From positions 1-45,400 of the forward strand of contig JAAETN010000059.1 in assembly GCA_024228355.1 (NCBI GenBank): 45,400 bases of DNA, in the 5' to 3' direction. The notes below the pieces were generated by a model. It did no database searches, was not told the DNA's origin, and saw nothing but the letters and a program-made list of their open reading frames with translations. Made by a program: the position numbers and the translations under genes. Shown here one piece after another: positions 21,001 to 31,582 of the stretch; position 1 is the stretch's first letter; each line of letters starts with the position of its first letter. The stretch comes from Maribacter sp. (lineage in GTDB: Bacteria; Bacteroidota; Bacteroidia; Flavobacteriales; Flavobacteriaceae).

Positions 21001-22360
21001 ATGCCTGGATACCTAAACGGTGCAAGGTAGGTGCACGGTTCAATAATACCGGATGCCCTTTTAATACATTTTCAAGGATATCCCAAACTACAGGTTCTTT
21101 CTTATCTATTATTTTCTTAGCGGATTTAACCGTTTTTACAATACCTCTTTCAATTAACTTACGGATTACAAAAGGTTTGTAAAGTTCCGCTGCCATATCT
21201 TTAGGAAGACCACATTCGAATAGTTTCATTTCAGGTCCAACAACAATGACCGAACGGGCAGAATAATCTACACGTTTACCCAAAAGGTTTTGACGGAAAC
21301 GTCCTTGTTTACCCTTTAATGAATCAGAAAGTGATTTTAATGGTCTGTTGGACTCAGTTTTAACTGCTGATGCCTTTCTAGTATTATCAAACAAAGAATC
21401 AACAGCTTCCTGAAGCATTCGTTTCTCATTTCTAAGGATAACCTCAGGGGCCTTTATCTCAACTAATCGCTTTAAACGATTGTTTCGGATAATTACCCTT
21501 CTATATAAGTCATTCAGATCTGAGGTAGCGAATCGACCACCATCCAACGGAACCAATGGACGTAATTCTGGTGGAATCACCGGAATAACCTTCATAATCA
21601 TCCACTCCGGTCTGTTTTCCCTATTTTCTTGGGATTCCCTTAGGGCTTCAACAACTTGAAGACGTTTTAATGCTTCAGTCTTACGTTGCTTGGAAGTTTC
21701 GGTATTTGCCTTGTGTCTTAATTCGTATGATAATTCCTTAAGATCAATACGTGCCAATAAATCTATTAAACATTCTGCGCCCATTTTCGCTATGAACTTA
21801 TTTGGGTCAGAATCTTCCAAGTATTGGTTTTCCTGTGGAATTGATTCCAAGATGTTCAAATATTCCTCTTCTGTCAAGAAATCCATCTTATTGACCTCTT
21901 CCCCTTCAGGGCCTTTTGCCACACCAGGTTGAATTACCACGTATCGTTCGTAGTAAATGATCATATCCAATTTCTTGGAAGGTAATCCCAAAAGGTATCC
22001 TATTTTGTTTGGCAATGAACGGAAGTACCAAATATGGGCTACAGGAACTACCAAATTGATATGTCCTACCCTGTCTCTACGCACTTTCTTCTCAGTAACC
22101 TCTACCCCACAACGATCACAAACTATACCACGGTAACGAATTCTTTTATATTTACCACAAGCACATTCGTAATCCTTTACAGGACCAAAAATCCGTTCAC
22201 AGAAAAGACCATCACGCTCAGGTTTGTGCGTTCTATAGTTAATGGTTTCAGGTTTTAAAACCTCACCCCTTGATTCGGCCAAAATTGCTTCTGGAGATGC
22301 CAAACCGATTGAAATTTTATCGAACCTTTTTATTGGATTATTGTCTTTTATTCTAGCCAT
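18062..22360 (-). CDS. rpoC: DNA-directed RNA polymerase subunit beta'
   Basis: 1432 residues, full length for Bacteroidota. The zinc-binding cysteines near the N-terminus are C66, C68, C81 and C84 (YECACGK and CDRCG). The catalytic Mg2+ motif NADFDGDQM is at 475-483. The second zinc site is around [17 protein letters not shown]. The bridge-helix and trigger-loop region is recognisable from [20 protein letters not shown] to [12 protein letters not shown]. The start is the ATG in [20 protein letters not shown]. It lies 59 bp after rpoB on the same transcript and 9 bp before the DUF3467 gene. Confidence 0.98.
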   Translation of the reverse strand: MARIKDNNPIKRFDKISIGLASPEAILAESRGEVLKPETINYRTHKPERDGLFCERIFGPVKDYECACGKYKRIRYRGIVCDRCGVEVTEKKVRRDRVGHINLVVPVAHIWYFRSLPNKIGYLLGLPSKKLDMIIYYERYVVIQPGVAKGPEGEEVNKMDFLTEEEYLNILESIPQENQYLEDSDPNKFIAKMGAECLIDLLARIDLKELSYELRHKANTETSKQRKTEALKRLQVVEALRESQENRENRPEWMIMKVIPVIPPELRPLVPLDGGRFATSDLNDLYRRVIIRNNRLKRLVEIKAPEVILRNEKRMLQEAVDSLFDNTRKASAVKTESNRPLKSLSDSLKGKQGRFRQNLLGKRVDYSARSVIVVGPEMKLFECGLPKDMAAELYKPFVIRKLIERGIVKTVKSAKKIIDKKEPVVWDILENVLKGHPVLLNRAPTLHRLGIQAFQPKLIEGKAIRLHPLVCTAFNADFDGDQMAVHLPLGPEAILEAQLLMLASHNILNPANGSPITVPSQDMVLGLYYMTKERKSTKEVPIIGEGLTFYSAEEVEIAFNEGMVNLNAGIKVRAKDFNEEGELVNQIIPTTVGRVLFNMEVPEEAGYINDILNKKSLRDIIGKILAVTDVPTTADFLDKIKTMGYEFAFKGGLSFSLGDIIIPPEKHTMIDEANVQVDGIMANYNMGLITNNERYNQVIDVWTSTNAMLTELAMKRIREDQQGFNSVYMMLDSGARGSKEQIRQLTGMRGLMAKPKKSTAGGGEIIENPILSNFKEGLSILEYFISTHGARKGLADTALKTADAGYLTRRLVDVSQDVIINIDDCETLRGIAVESLKKNEEVVETLGERILGRVSLHDVHNPLTDELLLTAGQQIMEEDVKKIEASPVEKIEVRSALTCEAEKGICAKCYGRNLSTNKMVQRGEAVGVVAAQSIGEPGTQLTLRTFHVGGIAGNISEDNKLGAKFDGIAEIEDLRTVKGLDGEGKAANIVISRTSEIKIVDAKTGITLSTNNIPYGSQLFVKNGAKIKSGDVICQWDPYNGVIVSEFPGKIAYENIEQGVTYQVEIDEQTGFQEKVISESRNKKLIPTLLIMGGKDEVLRSYNLPVGSHLMVDDGDKIKEGKILVKIPRKSAKAGDITGGLPRVTELFEARNPSNPAVVSEIDGVVSFGKIKRGNREIIIESKLGEIKKYLVKLSNQILVQENDYVRAGMPLSDGSITPEDILSIKGPSAVQQYLVNEVQEVYRLQGVKINDKHFEVVVRQMMRKVRIEDPGDTIFLENQLVHKSDFITENDEIFGKKVVVESGESENLRAGQIISARELRDENSVLRRTDKTLVEARDAVAATATPILQGITRASLQTKSFISAASFQETTKVLNEAAVSGKVDTLEGLKENVIVGHKIPAGTGMRDYESIIVGSKEEYDEIMARKEALKF

Positions 22361-22419
22361 AATATAATGGTGATACTAATTTAAATGTGTTCTAAAATCT
22401 TTTTCAAAAATAGATTTAT

Positions 22420-25400
22420 CTATTCCTCCAATCTAATGTCCAAACCTAATCCCTTAAGTTCGTGCATAAGTACATTGAAAGATTCTGGCAAACCAGGTTC
22501 TGGCATTGTCTCTCCCTTAACGATTGACTCATAGGTTTTTGCTCTACCAATTACATCATCGGACTTCACGGTCAAAATCTCTCGTAACGTTGCTGATGCA
22601 CCATATGCTTCAAGTGCCCATACTTCCATCTCTCCAAAACGTTGACCACCAAATTGCGCTTTACCACCAAGAGGTTGTTGTGTAATCAAAGAGTAAGGTC
22701 CTATTGAACGCGCGTGCATTTTATCATCTACCATATGTCCTAATTTCAACATATAGATAACTCCAACAGTTGCTGCTTGGTCAAAACGTTGACCAGTACC
22801 GCCATCATAAAGATAGGTGTGTCCAAATCTTGGGATCCCTGCCTCATCTGTATAGGCATTGATTTCTTCCAATGTTGCACCATCAAAAATTGGTGTTGCG
22901 TACTTTTTGCCCAATTTAAGACCTGCCCAACCAAGAACAGTTTCATAAATCTGACCTATATTCATACGCGATGGTACACCTAATGGATTTAATACAATAT
23001 CAACCGGAGTACCATCTTCCAAGAAAGGCATGTCTTCCTGACGCACGATTCTCGAAACAATACCCTTGTTACCATGACGACCTGCCATTTTATCGCCAAC
23101 CTTTAGCTTACGCTTCTTGGCAATATAAACTTTGGCCAACTTCATAATACCAGCTGGTAATTCATCACCCACAGAAATCGTAAACTTATCTCTTCTCAAG
23201 TTACCTTGAAGGTCATTAAGTTTAATTTTATAGTTATGCAATAAATCTGCAACTGAATGATTTGTGTTTTTATCTATTGTCCATGTTCCTGCGACCAAGT
23301 GTGCAAAATCATCTACAGAATTCAACATCTTCATTGTATACTTCTTCCCTTTTGGAAGTACTTCTTCGCCTAGATCGTTTAATACACCTTGCGACGTTTT
23401 TCCACTAATCAACGCGAATAATTTCTCTACCAGAACATCCTTAAGATGTTGGAATTTAACTTCGTATTCCATTTCCAGATCAGAAATTGCTTCCTTATCC
23501 TCAGAGCGCTTACGCTTATCCTTAATAGATCTTGAGAATAATTTCTTATCGATTACCACACCTCTTAAAGATGGCGATGCTTTTAAGGAAGCATCTTTCA
23601 CATCACCTGCTTTGTCACCAAAAATGGCACGAAGGAGTTTTTCTTCTGGAGTTGGATCCGACTCACCTTTAGGTGTAATCTTTCCAATCAAAATATCTCC
23701 AGGCTTAACCTCAGCCCCTATGCGTATCATTCCATTTTCATCAAGGTCTTTTGTTGCCTCTTCAGAAACGTTAGGAATATCGTGTGTTAATTCCTCAGCC
23801 CCTAGTTTCGTATCCCTAACTTCCAATGCATATTCATCAACATGTATGGAAGTAAAAATATCCTCTCGTACAACTTTTTCTGAAATTACAATCGCATCCT
23901 CAAAGTTATATCCTTTCCAAGGCATAAAAGCCACAGTAAGGTTTCTACCCAAAGCCAATTCACCTTTTTCAGTAGCATAACCTTCACATAGAACTTGTCC
24001 CTTTTTAACTTTGTCACCTTTCTTAACAATGGGTTTTAAGTTGATACTCGTACCTTGGTTGGTTTTTCTAAACTTAACCAAGTTATAGGTCTTCTCATCC
24101 TCATCAAAACTAATTAATCTTTCTTCATCAGTCCTTTTGTACTTGATGGTGATTTTTTGCGAATCAACATACTCTATTATACCATCACCTTCCGCATTAA
24201 TCAATACCCTTGAATCAGAAGCTACTTGTCTTTCGAGACCTGTACCTACAATCGGCGATTGTGGCCTTAATAAGGGAACGGCTTGGCGCATCATGTTAGA
24301 CCCCATCAACGCACGGTTCGCATCATCATGTTCCAAGAAAGGAATCAACGAAGCTGAAATCGAAGCAATCTGGTTAGGGGCGACATCAGTATAGTTTACC
24401 TCTTTTGGGTCTACAACTGGGAAATCACCTTCTTCCCTGGCAATTACCTTATCTGGCTCGATCGCTCCATTATCTTTAAGCGGAATGTTTGCCTGGGCAA
24501 TTTTCATTCCTTCCTCTTCCTCTGCACTTAGATACATATACTCTTTAGTATCTACTTTAGTACCAGTAACCTTACGATACGGAGTTTCCAAAAAGCCCAT
24601 TGGATTCACTTTTGCAAAAACTGCAAGAGATGAAATCAAACCAATATTTGGTCCTTCAGGTGTTTCAATTGGGCATAATCTACCATAATGCGTATAGTGA
24701 ACATCACGAACCTCGAAACCTGCTCTTTCCCTTGATAAACCACCAGGTCCCAATGCAGATAGTCTACGTTTATGTGTGATCTCAGCCAATGGGTTCGTTT
24801 GATCCATGAATTGGGAAAGCTGGTTTGTCCCAAAAAACGAGTTGATTACTGAAGACAATGTCTTCGCATTAATCAAATCAATTGGAGTAAACACCTCATT
24901 ATCACGAACGTTCATACGCTCACGAATGGTTCTTGCCATACGTGCCAAACCAACACCAAATTGAGAAGACAATTGCTCACCTACCGTTCGTACTCGACGA
25001 TTAGAAAGGTGATCAATATCATCAATCTCTGCTTTAGAGTTGATCAGCTCAATTAAATATTTGATAATGGTGATGATATCTTCCTTGGTCAAGACTTGTT
25101 TGTCCATTCCAATATCCAATCCTAATTTTTTATTCATTCTATAACGTCCCACTTCACCTAAGTTGTAACGTTGGTCAGAGAAGAACAATTTGTCAATGAT
25201 ACCACGAGCTGTTTCCTCATCGGGTGGCTCAGCATTACGTAACTGACGATATATATGTTCTACAGCCTCTTTTTCAGAATTTGTAGGGTCTTTTTGCAAT
25301 GTATTATGGATAATGGCATAATCAGACTGTGCATTGTTCTCTTTATGTAAAAGAATGGTCTTAACGTCAGTCCCCAATATCTCTTCAATATGGTCTTTTT

Positions 25401-26229
25401 CCAAAACCGTATCACGGTCTAATATTATCTCGTTTCTTTCGATTGAGACAACTTCTCCTGTATCTTCATCAACAAAATCCTCATGCCATGTATTTAATAC
25501 CCTGGCTGCCAGTTTGCGACCCAATACTTTCTTTAGTCCTGCTTTTGAAACCTTAACCTCTTCAGAAAGGTCGAATATTTCAAGAATATCCTTATCACTT
25601 TCAAAACCAATTGCCCTGAACAGCGTTGTTACCGGCAATTTTTTCTTTCTATCGATATAAGCGTACATAACGCCATTAATATCAGTAGCAAATTCTATCC
25701 AAGATCCTTTGAAAGGAATAACCCTTGCAGAGTACAATTTTGTGCCATTTGCATGGAATGATTGACCAAAGAATACACCAGGTGATCGGTGTAACTGTGA
25801 TACAACAACACGTTCCGCACCGTTGATAACAAAGGTACCACTAGGCGTCATATAAGGTATTGTCCCTAAGTACACATCTTGTACTATAGTCTCAAAATCC
25901 TCATGCTCAGGGTCGGTACAATATAATTTTAACCTTGCCTTTAGCGGAACGCTATAGGTAAGACCACGCTCTATACATTCTTGGATGGAATATCGTGGTG
26001 GATCTATAAAATAATCTAGAAATTCCAACACAAACTGATTTCGTGTATCTGTAATTGGAAAGTTCTCCATGAAGGTATTATATAACCCTTCATTGCCCCT
26101 TTGATCAGATTTAGTTTCAAGTTGAAAGAAATCTTGAAATGATTTAATCTGAATGTCCAAGAAATCCGGATATTCCGGCGTGTTCTTAGCGGATGCAAAA
26201 TTTATTCTCTCAGTCTGATTTGTGAACAT
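22420..26229 (-). CDS. rpoB: DNA-directed RNA polymerase subunit beta
   Basis: 1269 residues and complete. The rifampicin-binding region (465-498) reads [20 protein letters not shown], then [14 protein letters not shown]. Positions equivalent to E. coli D516, H526 and S531 are D476, H486 and S491, the sensitive-type residues, so no resistance change is visible there. Other landmarks are [29 protein letters not shown], and the C-terminal [20 protein letters not shown], which contacts beta'. It sits 130 bp downstream of rplL behind a hairpin and 59 bp upstream of rpoC. Confidence 0.98.
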   Translation of the reverse strand: MFTNQTERINFASAKNTPEYPDFLDIQIKSFQDFFQLETKSDQRGNEGLYNTFMENFPITDTRNQFVLEFLDYFIDPPRYSIQECIERGLTYSVPLKARLKLYCTDPEHEDFETIVQDVYLGTIPYMTPSGTFVINGAERVVVSQLHRSPGVFFGQSFHANGTKLYSARVIPFKGSWIEFATDINGVMYAYIDRKKKLPVTTLFRAIGFESDKDILEIFDLSEEVKVSKAGLKKVLGRKLAARVLNTWHEDFVDEDTGEVVSIERNEIILDRDTVLEKDHIEEILGTDVKTILLHKENNAQSDYAIIHNTLQKDPTNSEKEAVEHIYRQLRNAEPPDEETARGIIDKLFFSDQRYNLGEVGRYRMNKKLGLDIGMDKQVLTKEDIITIIKYLIELINSKAEIDDIDHLSNRRVRTVGEQLSSQFGVGLARMARTIRERMNVRDNEVFTPIDLINAKTLSSVINSFFGTNQLSQFMDQTNPLAEITHKRRLSALGPGGLSRERAGFEVRDVHYTHYGRLCPIETPEGPNIGLISSLAVFAKVNPMGFLETPYRKVTGTKVDTKEYMYLSAEEEEGMKIAQANIPLKDNGAIEPDKVIAREEGDFPVVDPKEVNYTDVAPNQIASISASLIPFLEHDDANRALMGSNMMRQAVPLLRPQSPIVGTGLERQVASDSRVLINAEGDGIIEYVDSQKITIKYKRTDEERLISFDEDEKTYNLVKFRKTNQGTSINLKPIVKKGDKVKKGQVLCEGYATEKGELALGRNLTVAFMPWKGYNFEDAIVISEKVVREDIFTSIHVDEYALEVRDTKLGAEELTHDIPNVSEEATKDLDENGMIRIGAEVKPGDILIGKITPKGESDPTPEEKLLRAIFGDKAGDVKDASLKASPSLRGVVIDKKLFSRSIKDKRKRSEDKEAISDLEMEYEVKFQHLKDVLVEKLFALISGKTSQGVLNDLGEEVLPKGKKYTMKMLNSVDDFAHLVAGTWTIDKNTNHSVADLLHNYKIKLNDLQGNLRRDKFTISVGDELPAGIMKLAKVYIAKKRKLKVGDKMAGRHGNKGIVSRIVRQEDMPFLEDGTPVDIVLNPLGVPSRMNIGQIYETVLGWAGLKLGKKYATPIFDGATLEEINAYTDEAGIPRFGHTYLYDGGTGQRFDQAATVGVIYMLKLGHMVDDKMHARSIGPYSLITQQPLGGKAQFGGQRFGEMEVWALEAYGASATLREILTVKSDDVIGRAKTYESIVKGETMPEPGLPESFNVLMHELKGLGLDIRLEE

Positions 26230-26291
26230 CTATGGACAAAATTTTGATCGTGAATACTAATGGGTCGTATATAACTTTATATACTATAAGC

Positions 26292-26334
26292 ATAAAAAGG
26301 CTTAGGTCTAACCACGATAAATGGTAAGACCTAA
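26292..26334 (-). terminator. Hairpin and T-run between rplL and rpoB (terminator or attenuator)
   Basis: Arms at 26302-26314 and 26322-26334 form 13 pairs with one mismatch and a 7-nt loop. On the minus strand they are followed by CC and five Ts. Position 26 bp past the rplL stop and about 60 bp before rpoB matches the place of the partial attenuator that lowers rpoBC relative to rplJL in other bacteria. Partial read-through is assumed because no strong promoter is evident after it. Confidence 0.7.
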
Positions 26335-26359
26335 ACCCTAAGTGTTATGGTAGTTGCGA

Positions 26360-26740
26360 CTATTTAAGCTCAACTTCTGCTCCTGCTTCTTCTAATGATT
26401 TTTTAATACCTTCAGCTTCGTCTTTAGAAACACCTTCCTTAACGGCTTTAGGTGCGCTATCAACAATATCCTTAGCATCTTTTAATCCTAAACCAGTTAA
26501 TTCCTTAACCAATTTAACAACTGCCAATTTAGATCCTCCTGCGGCGGTCAAAACTACATCGAATTCTGATTTTTCCTCAACGGCCTCACCACCTTCAGCG
26601 GCACCACCACCCGCGGCAACAGCTACTGCAGCAGCTGCAGGCTCGATACCATATTCATCTTTTAATATATCAGCTAACTCATTTACCTCTTTTACGGTCA
26701 AGTTAACCAACTGTTCTGCGAAATCTTTTAAATCTGCCAT
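26360..26740 (-). CDS. rplL: 50S ribosomal protein bL12 (L7/L12)
   Basis: 126 residues. The N-terminal dimerisation helix ([20 protein letters not shown]) is followed by an Ala/Gly-rich hinge (about 34-50) and the conserved C-terminal factor-binding domain ([20 protein letters not shown], then [15 protein letters not shown]). It forms the ribosomal stalk that recruits EF-Tu, EF-G, IF2 and RF3. It lies 51 bp after rplJ and before a hairpin that separates it from rpoB. Confidence 0.98.
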   Translation of the reverse strand: MADLKDFAEQLVNLTVKEVNELADILKDEYGIEPAAAAVAVAAGGGAAEGGEAVEEKSEFDVVLTAAGGSKLAVVKLVKELTGLGLKDAKDIVDSAPKAVKEGVSKDEAEGIKKSLEEAGAEVELK

Positions 26741-26791
26741 TTTTCTATCGTTTAATAAAATTTTAAAATATAATTGTTTAAGTGCGTCTTA

Positions 26792-27307
26792 TTACTTTTC
26801 TGATAATGTCTTTAAGATACCAGCAAGTTTACCTCCACCGGATTTAAGACCTGAAATAACATTCTTGGCAGGTGATTGTAACAAGCCAATAATTTCCCCG
26901 ATCATTTCCTCTTTGGATTTTATACTTACCAAAGTATCTAATTTGTCATCACCAACAAAGATGGCTTCCTCAACGAAAGCACCTTTCAACAAAGGCTTAT
27001 CAGACTTTCTTCTGAATGTCTTGATTACTTTTGCTGGACCATTTCCTGCTTCGGCAAACATTAAGGATGTATTCCCTTTTAAAATTTCAGGAAGTTCCCC
27101 AAAATCTTTCTCTGAGGCTTCCATTGCCTTTGCAAGAAGTGTATTCTTAACTACTGATAGTTTAACATTGGCCTTGAAACACGCTCTTCTTAAATTTGAA
27201 GTCGTCATCGCATCCAATCCTGAAATATCAGCTAAATAAATAGTTGAATTTTCAGCTAACTGAGCAGTTAAATCTTCTATAACGTTTAATTTTTCTTCTC
27301 TTGTCAT
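26792..27307 (-). CDS. rplJ: 50S ribosomal protein uL10
   Basis: 171 residues, the base of the ribosomal stalk to which bL12 dimers attach. Family signatures are an N-terminal KLNVIEDLTAQLAENSTIYL, then LRRACFKANVKLSVVKNTL, with an Ala/Lys-rich C-terminal helix for L12 binding. It lies 26 bp after rplA. In other bacteria L10-L12 represses its own leader; this short leader shows no obvious kink-turn fold by eye. Confidence 0.97.
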   Translation of the reverse strand: MTREEKLNVIEDLTAQLAENSTIYLADISGLDAMTTSNLRRACFKANVKLSVVKNTLLAKAMEASEKDFGELPEILKGNTSLMFAEAGNGPAKVIKTFRRKSDKPLLKGAFVEEAIFVGDDKLDTLVSIKSKEEMIGEIIGLLQSPAKNVISGLKSGGGKLAGILKTLSEK

Positions 27308-27333
27308 AATTAAAATTTTGAACTACCAGTTAA

Positions 27334-28023
27334 TTAAACTGTTTTTGGATCTAATTGAACACTAGGGCTCATGGTACTTGACATGAAAATAGATTTCATG
27401 TATACTCCTTTAGCCGAGGAAGGTTTCATCTTATTCAAAGTTTCCAATAACTCTTGCGCATTACCTGCAATTTTATCTGCTGAAAAAGAAGCTTTTCCAA
27501 TTGCTGCATGAACAATACCTGTTTTGTCTACTTTGAAATCAATCTTACCAGCCTTAACTTCAGTCACAGCCTTAGCGACATCCATGGTAACCGTTCCTGT
27601 TTTTGGATTGGGCATTAATCCCCTTGGTCCTAAAACACGTCCTAAAGGCCCTAATTTCCCCATAACGCTGGGCATGGTGATAATAACATCAACATCTGTC
27701 CAACCTCCCTTGATTTTATCCAAATATTCATCTAACCCAACATAATCCGCACCGGCATCCTTTGCCTCTGCTTCTTTATCGGGGGTCACCAAAGCCAAAA
27801 CCTTAACATCTTTACCTGTACCGTGTGGTAATGTAACCACTCCACGAACCATTTGATTCGCTTTTCTGGGATCAACACCCAAACGCACGGCTAAATCAAT
27901 AGATGCATCGAATTTTGTATTGGTTATCTCTTTTACTAAAGCTGAGCCTTCTTCAACTGAATAAAGTTTATCTCTATCAATCTTAGCGTGGGCTTCTTTT
28001 TGCTTCTTTGTTAACTTTGCCAT
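27334..28023 (-). CDS. rplA: 50S ribosomal protein uL1
   Basis: 229 residues, standard length. Family signatures include [33 protein letters not shown] and [20 protein letters not shown] followed by PNPKTGTV. It binds 23S rRNA at the E-site stalk and assists release of deacylated tRNA. It starts 18 bp after rplK, so the two are co-transcribed. The C-terminus carries a short extension ([11 protein letters not shown]). Confidence 0.98.
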   Translation of the reverse strand: MAKLTKKQKEAHAKIDRDKLYSVEEGSALVKEITNTKFDASIDLAVRLGVDPRKANQMVRGVVTLPHGTGKDVKVLALVTPDKEAEAKDAGADYVGLDEYLDKIKGGWTDVDVIITMPSVMGKLGPLGRVLGPRGLMPNPKTGTVTMDVAKAVTEVKAGKIDFKVDKTGIVHAAIGKASFSADKIAGNAQELLETLNKMKPSSAKGVYMKSIFMSSTMSPSVQLDPKTV

Positions 28024-28041
28024 TTAATTGCTTTTTAAGAT

Positions 28042-28479
28042 TTAAAAAGGTCTTTTTCCTTTTACCTTAAGACCCATAGATCTTGCTGTTCCTGCAACCA
28101 TGCTCATTGCTGATTCAACAGTAAAAGCGTTTAGATCCACCATTTTGTCCTCGGCTATCGCTTGGACTTGATCCCAGGAAACATTTCCTGATTTGACTCT
28201 GTTAGGTTCGCCAGATCCTTTTTTAATCTTAGCTGCTTCCAAAAGTTGAACTGCCGCTGGCGGTGTCTTTACGATGAAGTCAAAAGACTTATCTTTATAT
28301 ACCGTGATAACAACTGGTAATATTTTACCTGGTTTATCCTGCGTACGAGCATTGAACTGCTTACAGAATTCCATAATGTTAACACCGGCAGCACCTAAGG
28401 CGGGTCCAACCGGTGGCGATGGATTCGCTGCACCTCCCCTAACTTGTAGCTTAACTACTTTACCTACTTCTTTTGCCAT
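28042..28479 (-). CDS. rplK: 50S ribosomal protein uL11
   Basis: 145 residues. Begins [20 protein letters not shown] and [20 protein letters not shown], the universally conserved N-terminal domain with the proline pair that positions the L11/23S GTPase centre. The C-terminal rRNA-binding domain is in place ([20 protein letters not shown]). It helps form the factor-binding site and in many bacteria activates RelA. It is followed by rplA, 67 bp after nusG. Confidence 0.98.
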   Translation of the reverse strand: MAKEVGKVVKLQVRGGAANPSPPVGPALGAAGVNIMEFCKQFNARTQDKPGKILPVVITVYKDKSFDFIVKTPPAAVQLLEAAKIKKGSGEPNRVKSGNVSWDQVQAIAEDKMVDLNAFTVESAMSMVAGTARSMGLKVKGKRPF

Positions 28480-28546
28480 TTTTTAAAATTAAATTGAAAG
28501 TGTGTTTTTAGGAAGCAACACAACTTTTAAATATGTAACAAAATTT

Positions 28547-29098
28547 TTATACCTTTTCTACTTGCATATAACTCAATTCCAATGGTGTCTTTCTTCCGAA
28601 AATCTTAACCATTACCTCAAGTTTACGCTTTTCCTCATTTATTTTCTCAACGGTACCATTGAATCCATTGAATGGGCCATCTATGACCTTAACGGTTTCG
28701 CCATGAACGAACGGTATAGCAATACTATCAGTATTCACAGCTAGTTCGTCTACTTTACCTAACATTCTATTGACCTCGGATTTTCTCAATGGAACTGGAT
28801 CACCGCCCTTTGTTTCGCCCAAAAATCCAATTACATTGGTTATAGAACGAATAATATGTATCATCTCTCCGCCCAAATTGGCCTTAATCATAATATACCC
28901 AGGAAAGTAAACTCTTTCCTTATTTATTTTCTTCCCATTTCTGATTTGGATGACCTTTTCAGTAGGCACCAAAACATCTTCTAAATAGTCAGAAAAACCA
29001 AGTCTAGTTACTTCACTCTCAATATAGCCCTTGATTTTATTCTCTTGACCACTGACAGCTCTTACCACATACCATTTCTTTTCCAATACTTCTGACAT
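28547..29098 (-). CDS. nusG: Transcription termination/antitermination protein NusG
   Basis: 183 residues. The N-terminal NGN domain (KKWYVVRAVSGQENKIKGYI, then ..VPTEKVIQ) and the C-terminal KOW domain (PFVHGETVKVIDGPFNGFNG) are both present, along with the connecting PGYIMIKANL strand. NusG clamps RNA polymerase and links it to the ribosome or Rho. It lies between secE (10 bp upstream) and rplK, the usual secE-nusG-rplKAJL order. Confidence 0.97.
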   Translation of the reverse strand: MSEVLEKKWYVVRAVSGQENKIKGYIESEVTRLGFSDYLEDVLVPTEKVIQIRNGKKINKERVYFPGYIMIKANLGGEMIHIIRSITNVIGFLGETKGGDPVPLRKSEVNRMLGKVDELAVNTDSIAIPFVHGETVKVIDGPFNGFNGTVEKINEEKRKLEVMVKIFGRKTPLELSYMQVEKV

Positions 29099-29108
29099 AA
29101 GGCTTGAC

Positions 29109-29297
29109 TTAATTTAAAACGTTGCTAAAATAAAGTTTGATCAGTTTGCTAAAGACCGTATCTACGCCCCAAGTAGCAAGTGCGAATAAAATAGAGAATA
29201 CTGCAACTACGACCATTAGGTTTGACGATTCCGCCTTTGGTGGTAATGTTACATTATTCCTTAACTCTTCAACTGATTCCTTTATATAAGTCAACAT
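29109..29297 (-). CDS. secE: Preprotein translocase subunit SecE
   Basis: 62 residues, the short single-membrane-segment form of SecE. An amphipathic N-terminal part (YIKESVEELRNNVTLPPKAE) is followed by one transmembrane helix (about 27-50, LMVVVAVFSILFALATWGVD). SecE stabilises SecY in the protein-conducting channel. Identification rests on length, topology and its position directly before nusG. Confidence 0.93.
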   Translation of the reverse strand: MLTYIKESVEELRNNVTLPPKAESSNLMVVVAVFSILFALATWGVDTVFSKLIKLYFSNVLN

Positions 29298-29368
29298 TTG
29301 TTTTAATCTTTAAATTAAACAGAAAGAACATTTTTAATGAACTTCATAGGATAAACCTTCTTCCTTTA

Positions 29369-29520
29369 GCACGAGAGAAGAGACTACCCTCGACTCCACT
29401 CGGGATAAACTTCTCGTCTCACAGGCTTTTTTCCTCAACTTGCACGGGAGGAGAGGCTTCCCTCGACTCCGCTCGGGATAGACTTCTCGCCTCACTGGCT
29501 TAACTCTATTCCAATTTGCA
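29369..29520 (-). repeat. Tandem tRNA-tail repeats carrying a REP-like palindrome
   Basis: Directly downstream of tRNA-Trp, the last part of the tRNA (GCCTCTCCTCCCGTGC on the minus strand) is repeated twice at 76 and 73 bp spacing (plus-strand GCAC starts at 29518, 29442 and 29369). Each extra copy is preceded by a GC-rich imperfect palindrome (TCCCGAGCGGAGTCGAGGGA, centred near 29468 and 29396). The copy nearest the tRNA keeps the tail sequence exactly, while the far one has several changes. I recognise this GC-rich palindrome as a sort found repeatedly in flavobacterial genomes. The region between tRNA-Trp and secE holds no gene. Confidence 0.75.
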
Positions 29521-29591
29521 CGGGAGGAGAGGCTCGAACTCCCGACACCTGGTTTTGGAGACCAGTGCTCTACCAACTGAGCTACACCCGT
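29519..29591 (-). tRNA. tRNA-Trp (CCA)
   Basis: 73 nt with a complete cloverleaf. The anticodon arm is CTGGT-CTCCAAA-ACCAG with anticodon CCA, and the T arm contains TTCGAGC. The acceptor stem pairs except for one T-T opposition at the sixth pair. The 3' CCA is not encoded (CAA follows). It lies between tuf and secE and is followed by tail-derived repeats. Confidence 0.93.
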
Positions 29592-29606
29592 TTATATTTA
29601 CATTGA

Positions 29607-29634
29607 AAGGTATCCTGCCGTAGCAGGACACCTT
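29607..29634 (-). terminator. Stable hairpin with a UNCG loop downstream of tuf
   Basis: A 12-bp stem (AAGGTGTCCTGC / GCAGGATACCTT on the minus strand, one G-U pair) closed by a UACG tetraloop on a C-G pair, an extra-stable loop type. It lies between the tuf stop and tRNA-Trp. The run after it (TTTC) is short, so it may be a terminator or a 3'-end and processing element. Confidence 0.6.
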
Positions 29635-29660
29635 AAATGCAAAAATATTATTCCTTGATC

Positions 29661-30848
29661 TTAGTCTATGATCTTGGTCACCTGACCAGCACCAACTGTT
29701 CTACCACCTTCACGGATAGCAAAACGAAGACCTTCACTTAGTGCGATTGGTTGAATCAAATCAACAGTAATAGTAAGGTTATCACCTGGCATTACCATTT
29801 CAACTCCACTTGGAAGAGCAATATTCCCAGTAACATCAGTAGTTCTTACATAAAACTGCGGACGATAGTTGTTATGAAAAGGAGTATGACGACCACCTTC
29901 TTCTTTCTTAAGGATGTAAACCTCAGCTTCAAATTTAGCATGTGGCTTAACAGAACCAGGCTTACAAATTACCATACCTCTACTTATTTGGGCTTTTTCG
30001 ATACCCCTCAATAAGATACCAACATTATCACCAGCTTCACCTCTGTCCAATATTTTACGGAACATTTCAACACCAGTAATAGTAGAAGAAAGTTTCTGAG
30101 CACCCATACCAATTATATCAACAGGATCACCAGTATTCGCAATTCCAGTTTCTATACGACCCGTAGCAACAGTACCACGACCAGTAATGGTGAATACATC
30201 TTCAACCGGCATTAAGAAATCTTTCTCAACATCCCTTTTAGGCAATTCAATCCATTCATCAACCGCTTTCATCAATTCCATCACGGTATCAACCCATTTT
30301 TGCTCACCGTTTAGTGCACCAAGAGCAGAGCCAGCAATTACAGGCCCATTATCACCGTCATACTCGTAGAAAGAAAGTAATTCCCTAACTTCCATTTCAA
30401 CAAGTTCGATAAGTTCTTCATCATCGACCATATCAACTTTGTTCATGAAAACAACGATTCTAGGAATACCAACCTGACGTCCTAGAAGGATGTGTTCACG
30501 AGTTTGCGGCATTGGACCATCTGTTGCAGCAACAACCAAAATAGCACCATCCATTTGAGCAGCACCAGTTACCATGTTCTTAACGTAATCTGCGTGACCT
30601 GGACAGTCAACATGGGCATAATGTCTATTAGCTGTAGAATATTCTACGTGAGCTGTGTTGATGGTTATACCTCTTTCCTTTTCTTCAGGAGCATTATCAA
30701 TAGAATCGAAGCTTCTTATTTCAGAAAGTCCTGCATTGGCTAATACCGTAGTAATAGCAGCAGTTAAAGTTGTTTTACCGTGATCTACGTGTCCAATAGT
30801 GCCAATATTTAAGTGCGGTTTGGAACGATCAAAAGTTTCCTTTGCCAT
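29661..30848 (-). CDS. tuf: Elongation factor Tu
   Basis: 395 residues, complete. GTPase motifs: G1 GHVDHGKTT (near residue 18), G2 in the [13 protein letters not shown] segment, G3 DCPGHADY, G4 NKVD and G5 SALGAL. Domains II and III follow with [14 protein letters not shown] and [16 protein letters not shown]-Tu delivers aminoacyl-tRNA to the ribosome. It sits inside the Thr-Tyr-Gly-Thr-tuf-Trp-secE-nusG string, the same order as the thrU-tyrU-glyT-thrT-tufB locus of Escherichia coli. Confidence 0.98.
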   Translation of the reverse strand: MAKETFDRSKPHLNIGTIGHVDHGKTTLTAAITTVLANAGLSEIRSFDSIDNAPEEKERGITINTAHVEYSTANRHYAHVDCPGHADYVKNMVTGAAQMDGAILVVAATDGPMPQTREHILLGRQVGIPRIVVFMNKVDMVDDEELIELVEMEVRELLSFYEYDGDNGPVIAGSALGALNGEQKWVDTVMELMKAVDEWIELPKRDVEKDFLMPVEDVFTITGRGTVATGRIETGIANTGDPVDIIGMGAQKLSSTITGVEMFRKILDRGEAGDNVGILLRGIEKAQISRGMVICKPGSVKPHAKFEAEVYILKKEEGGRHTPFHNNYRPQFYVRTTDVTGNIALPSGVEMVMPGDNLTITVDLIQPIALSEGLRFAIREGGRTVGAGQVTKIID

Positions 30849-30903
30849 TTTTAATGAATTTTAATCTTAGTTTATATTAGTGTACAATTATATGCCAAAA
30901 TTG

Positions 30904-30975
30904 AGCCAACGACGAGATTTGAACTCGTGACCTCTTCCTTACCAAGGAAACGCTCTACCCCTGAGCTACGTCGGC
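30904..30975 (-). tRNA. tRNA-Thr (GGT)
   Basis: 72 nt. The acceptor GCCGACG pairs with CGTTGGC through one G-T. The anticodon loop is TTGGTAA with anticodon GGT. The T arm contains TTCAAAT. No encoded CCA (CAA follows). It is the tRNA immediately before tuf, about 55 bp upstream of its start codon. Confidence 0.94.
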
Positions 30976-31075
30976 TTGTTGGGTTTCAGGTTGATGTTAT
31001 ACGCTTTTGGACAAACCAAAACAACATCGAAATTACAACAAACGTTAACCCAAGGTCTTTGAGCGCCAGATCAAG

Positions 31076-31100
31076 TTATCCTTGACTTTGCTCCGGATAA
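31076..31100. repeat. Degenerate copy of the REP-like palindrome between tRNA-Gly and tRNA-Thr
   Basis: TTATCC and GGATAA flank a core (TTGACTTTGCTCC) that aligns with the CTCGACTCCGCTCGG core of the 29369-29520 repeats at most positions. It therefore looks like a decayed copy in the tRNA spacer, about 75 bp past the 3' end of tRNA-Gly. Confidence 0.45.
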
Positions 31101-31147
31101 ATATCGCTATCTATCCTAGTTTTTCTGTTCAATACCTAAAGAACATT

Positions 31148-31168
31148 TTAAGAGAAATAATCTCTTAA
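31148..31168. other. 8-bp hairpin just downstream of tRNA-Gly
   Basis: Perfect inverted repeat TTAAGAGA / TCTCTTAA with a 5-nt loop, 8 bp past the tRNA-Gly 3' end and without a T-run. It may guide 3' processing of the tRNA precursor; this is inference. Confidence 0.4.
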
Positions 31169-31175
31169 GAATCAG

Positions 31176-31248
31176 AGCGGGAGACCGGGTTCGAACCGGC
31201 GACATTCAGCTTGGAAGGCTGACGCTCTACCAACTGAGCTACTCCCGC
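31176..31248 (-). tRNA. tRNA-Gly (TCC)
   Basis: 73 nt. The acceptor GCGGGAG pairs fully with CTCCCGC. The anticodon arm TCAGC-CTTCCAA-GCTGA gives anticodon TCC. The T loop is TTCGAAC. No encoded CCA. Confidence 0.95.
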
Positions 31249-31379
31249 AATTTTAATTTCAAAATTTCAATTTTAAAAACCCTTAAAATCGGTTTTTATT
31301 CTTGTTCAGACTTTTTGAACCTCCAATTGATCAGAATTTTAACAATTTAAAATCCTGATTTTTACTCTTTAAACCTTTG

Positions 31380-31461
<82 letters not shown>

Positions 31462-31487
31462 GATACCTTATTTTAAAGAACTTTCGA

Positions 31488-31560
31488 GCCGATGGAGGGA
31501 CTCGAACCCACGACCTGCTGATTACAAATCAGCTGCTCTAGCCAGCTGAGCTACATCGGC
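31488..31560 (-). tRNA. tRNA-Thr (TGT)
   Basis: 73 nt. The acceptor GCCGATG pairs fully with CATCGGC. The anticodon loop TTTGTAA gives anticodon TGT. The T loop is TTCGAGT. It is the first gene of the tRNA-tuf string, about 50 nt after a good promoter match. Confidence 0.95.
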
Positions 31561-31582
31561 CTATCAACACTTTTTTACGCAT

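Noticed and set aside
23264-23980. 238-codon plus-strand frame inside rpoB
   Set aside because: Antisense to an essential, fully conserved gene; no recognisable motif.
29334-29576. 80-codon minus-strand frame containing an ERSRGKPLL-type string
   Set aside because: It overlaps tRNA-Trp and the palindromic repeats. Such strings are typical spurious translations of this kind of repeat.
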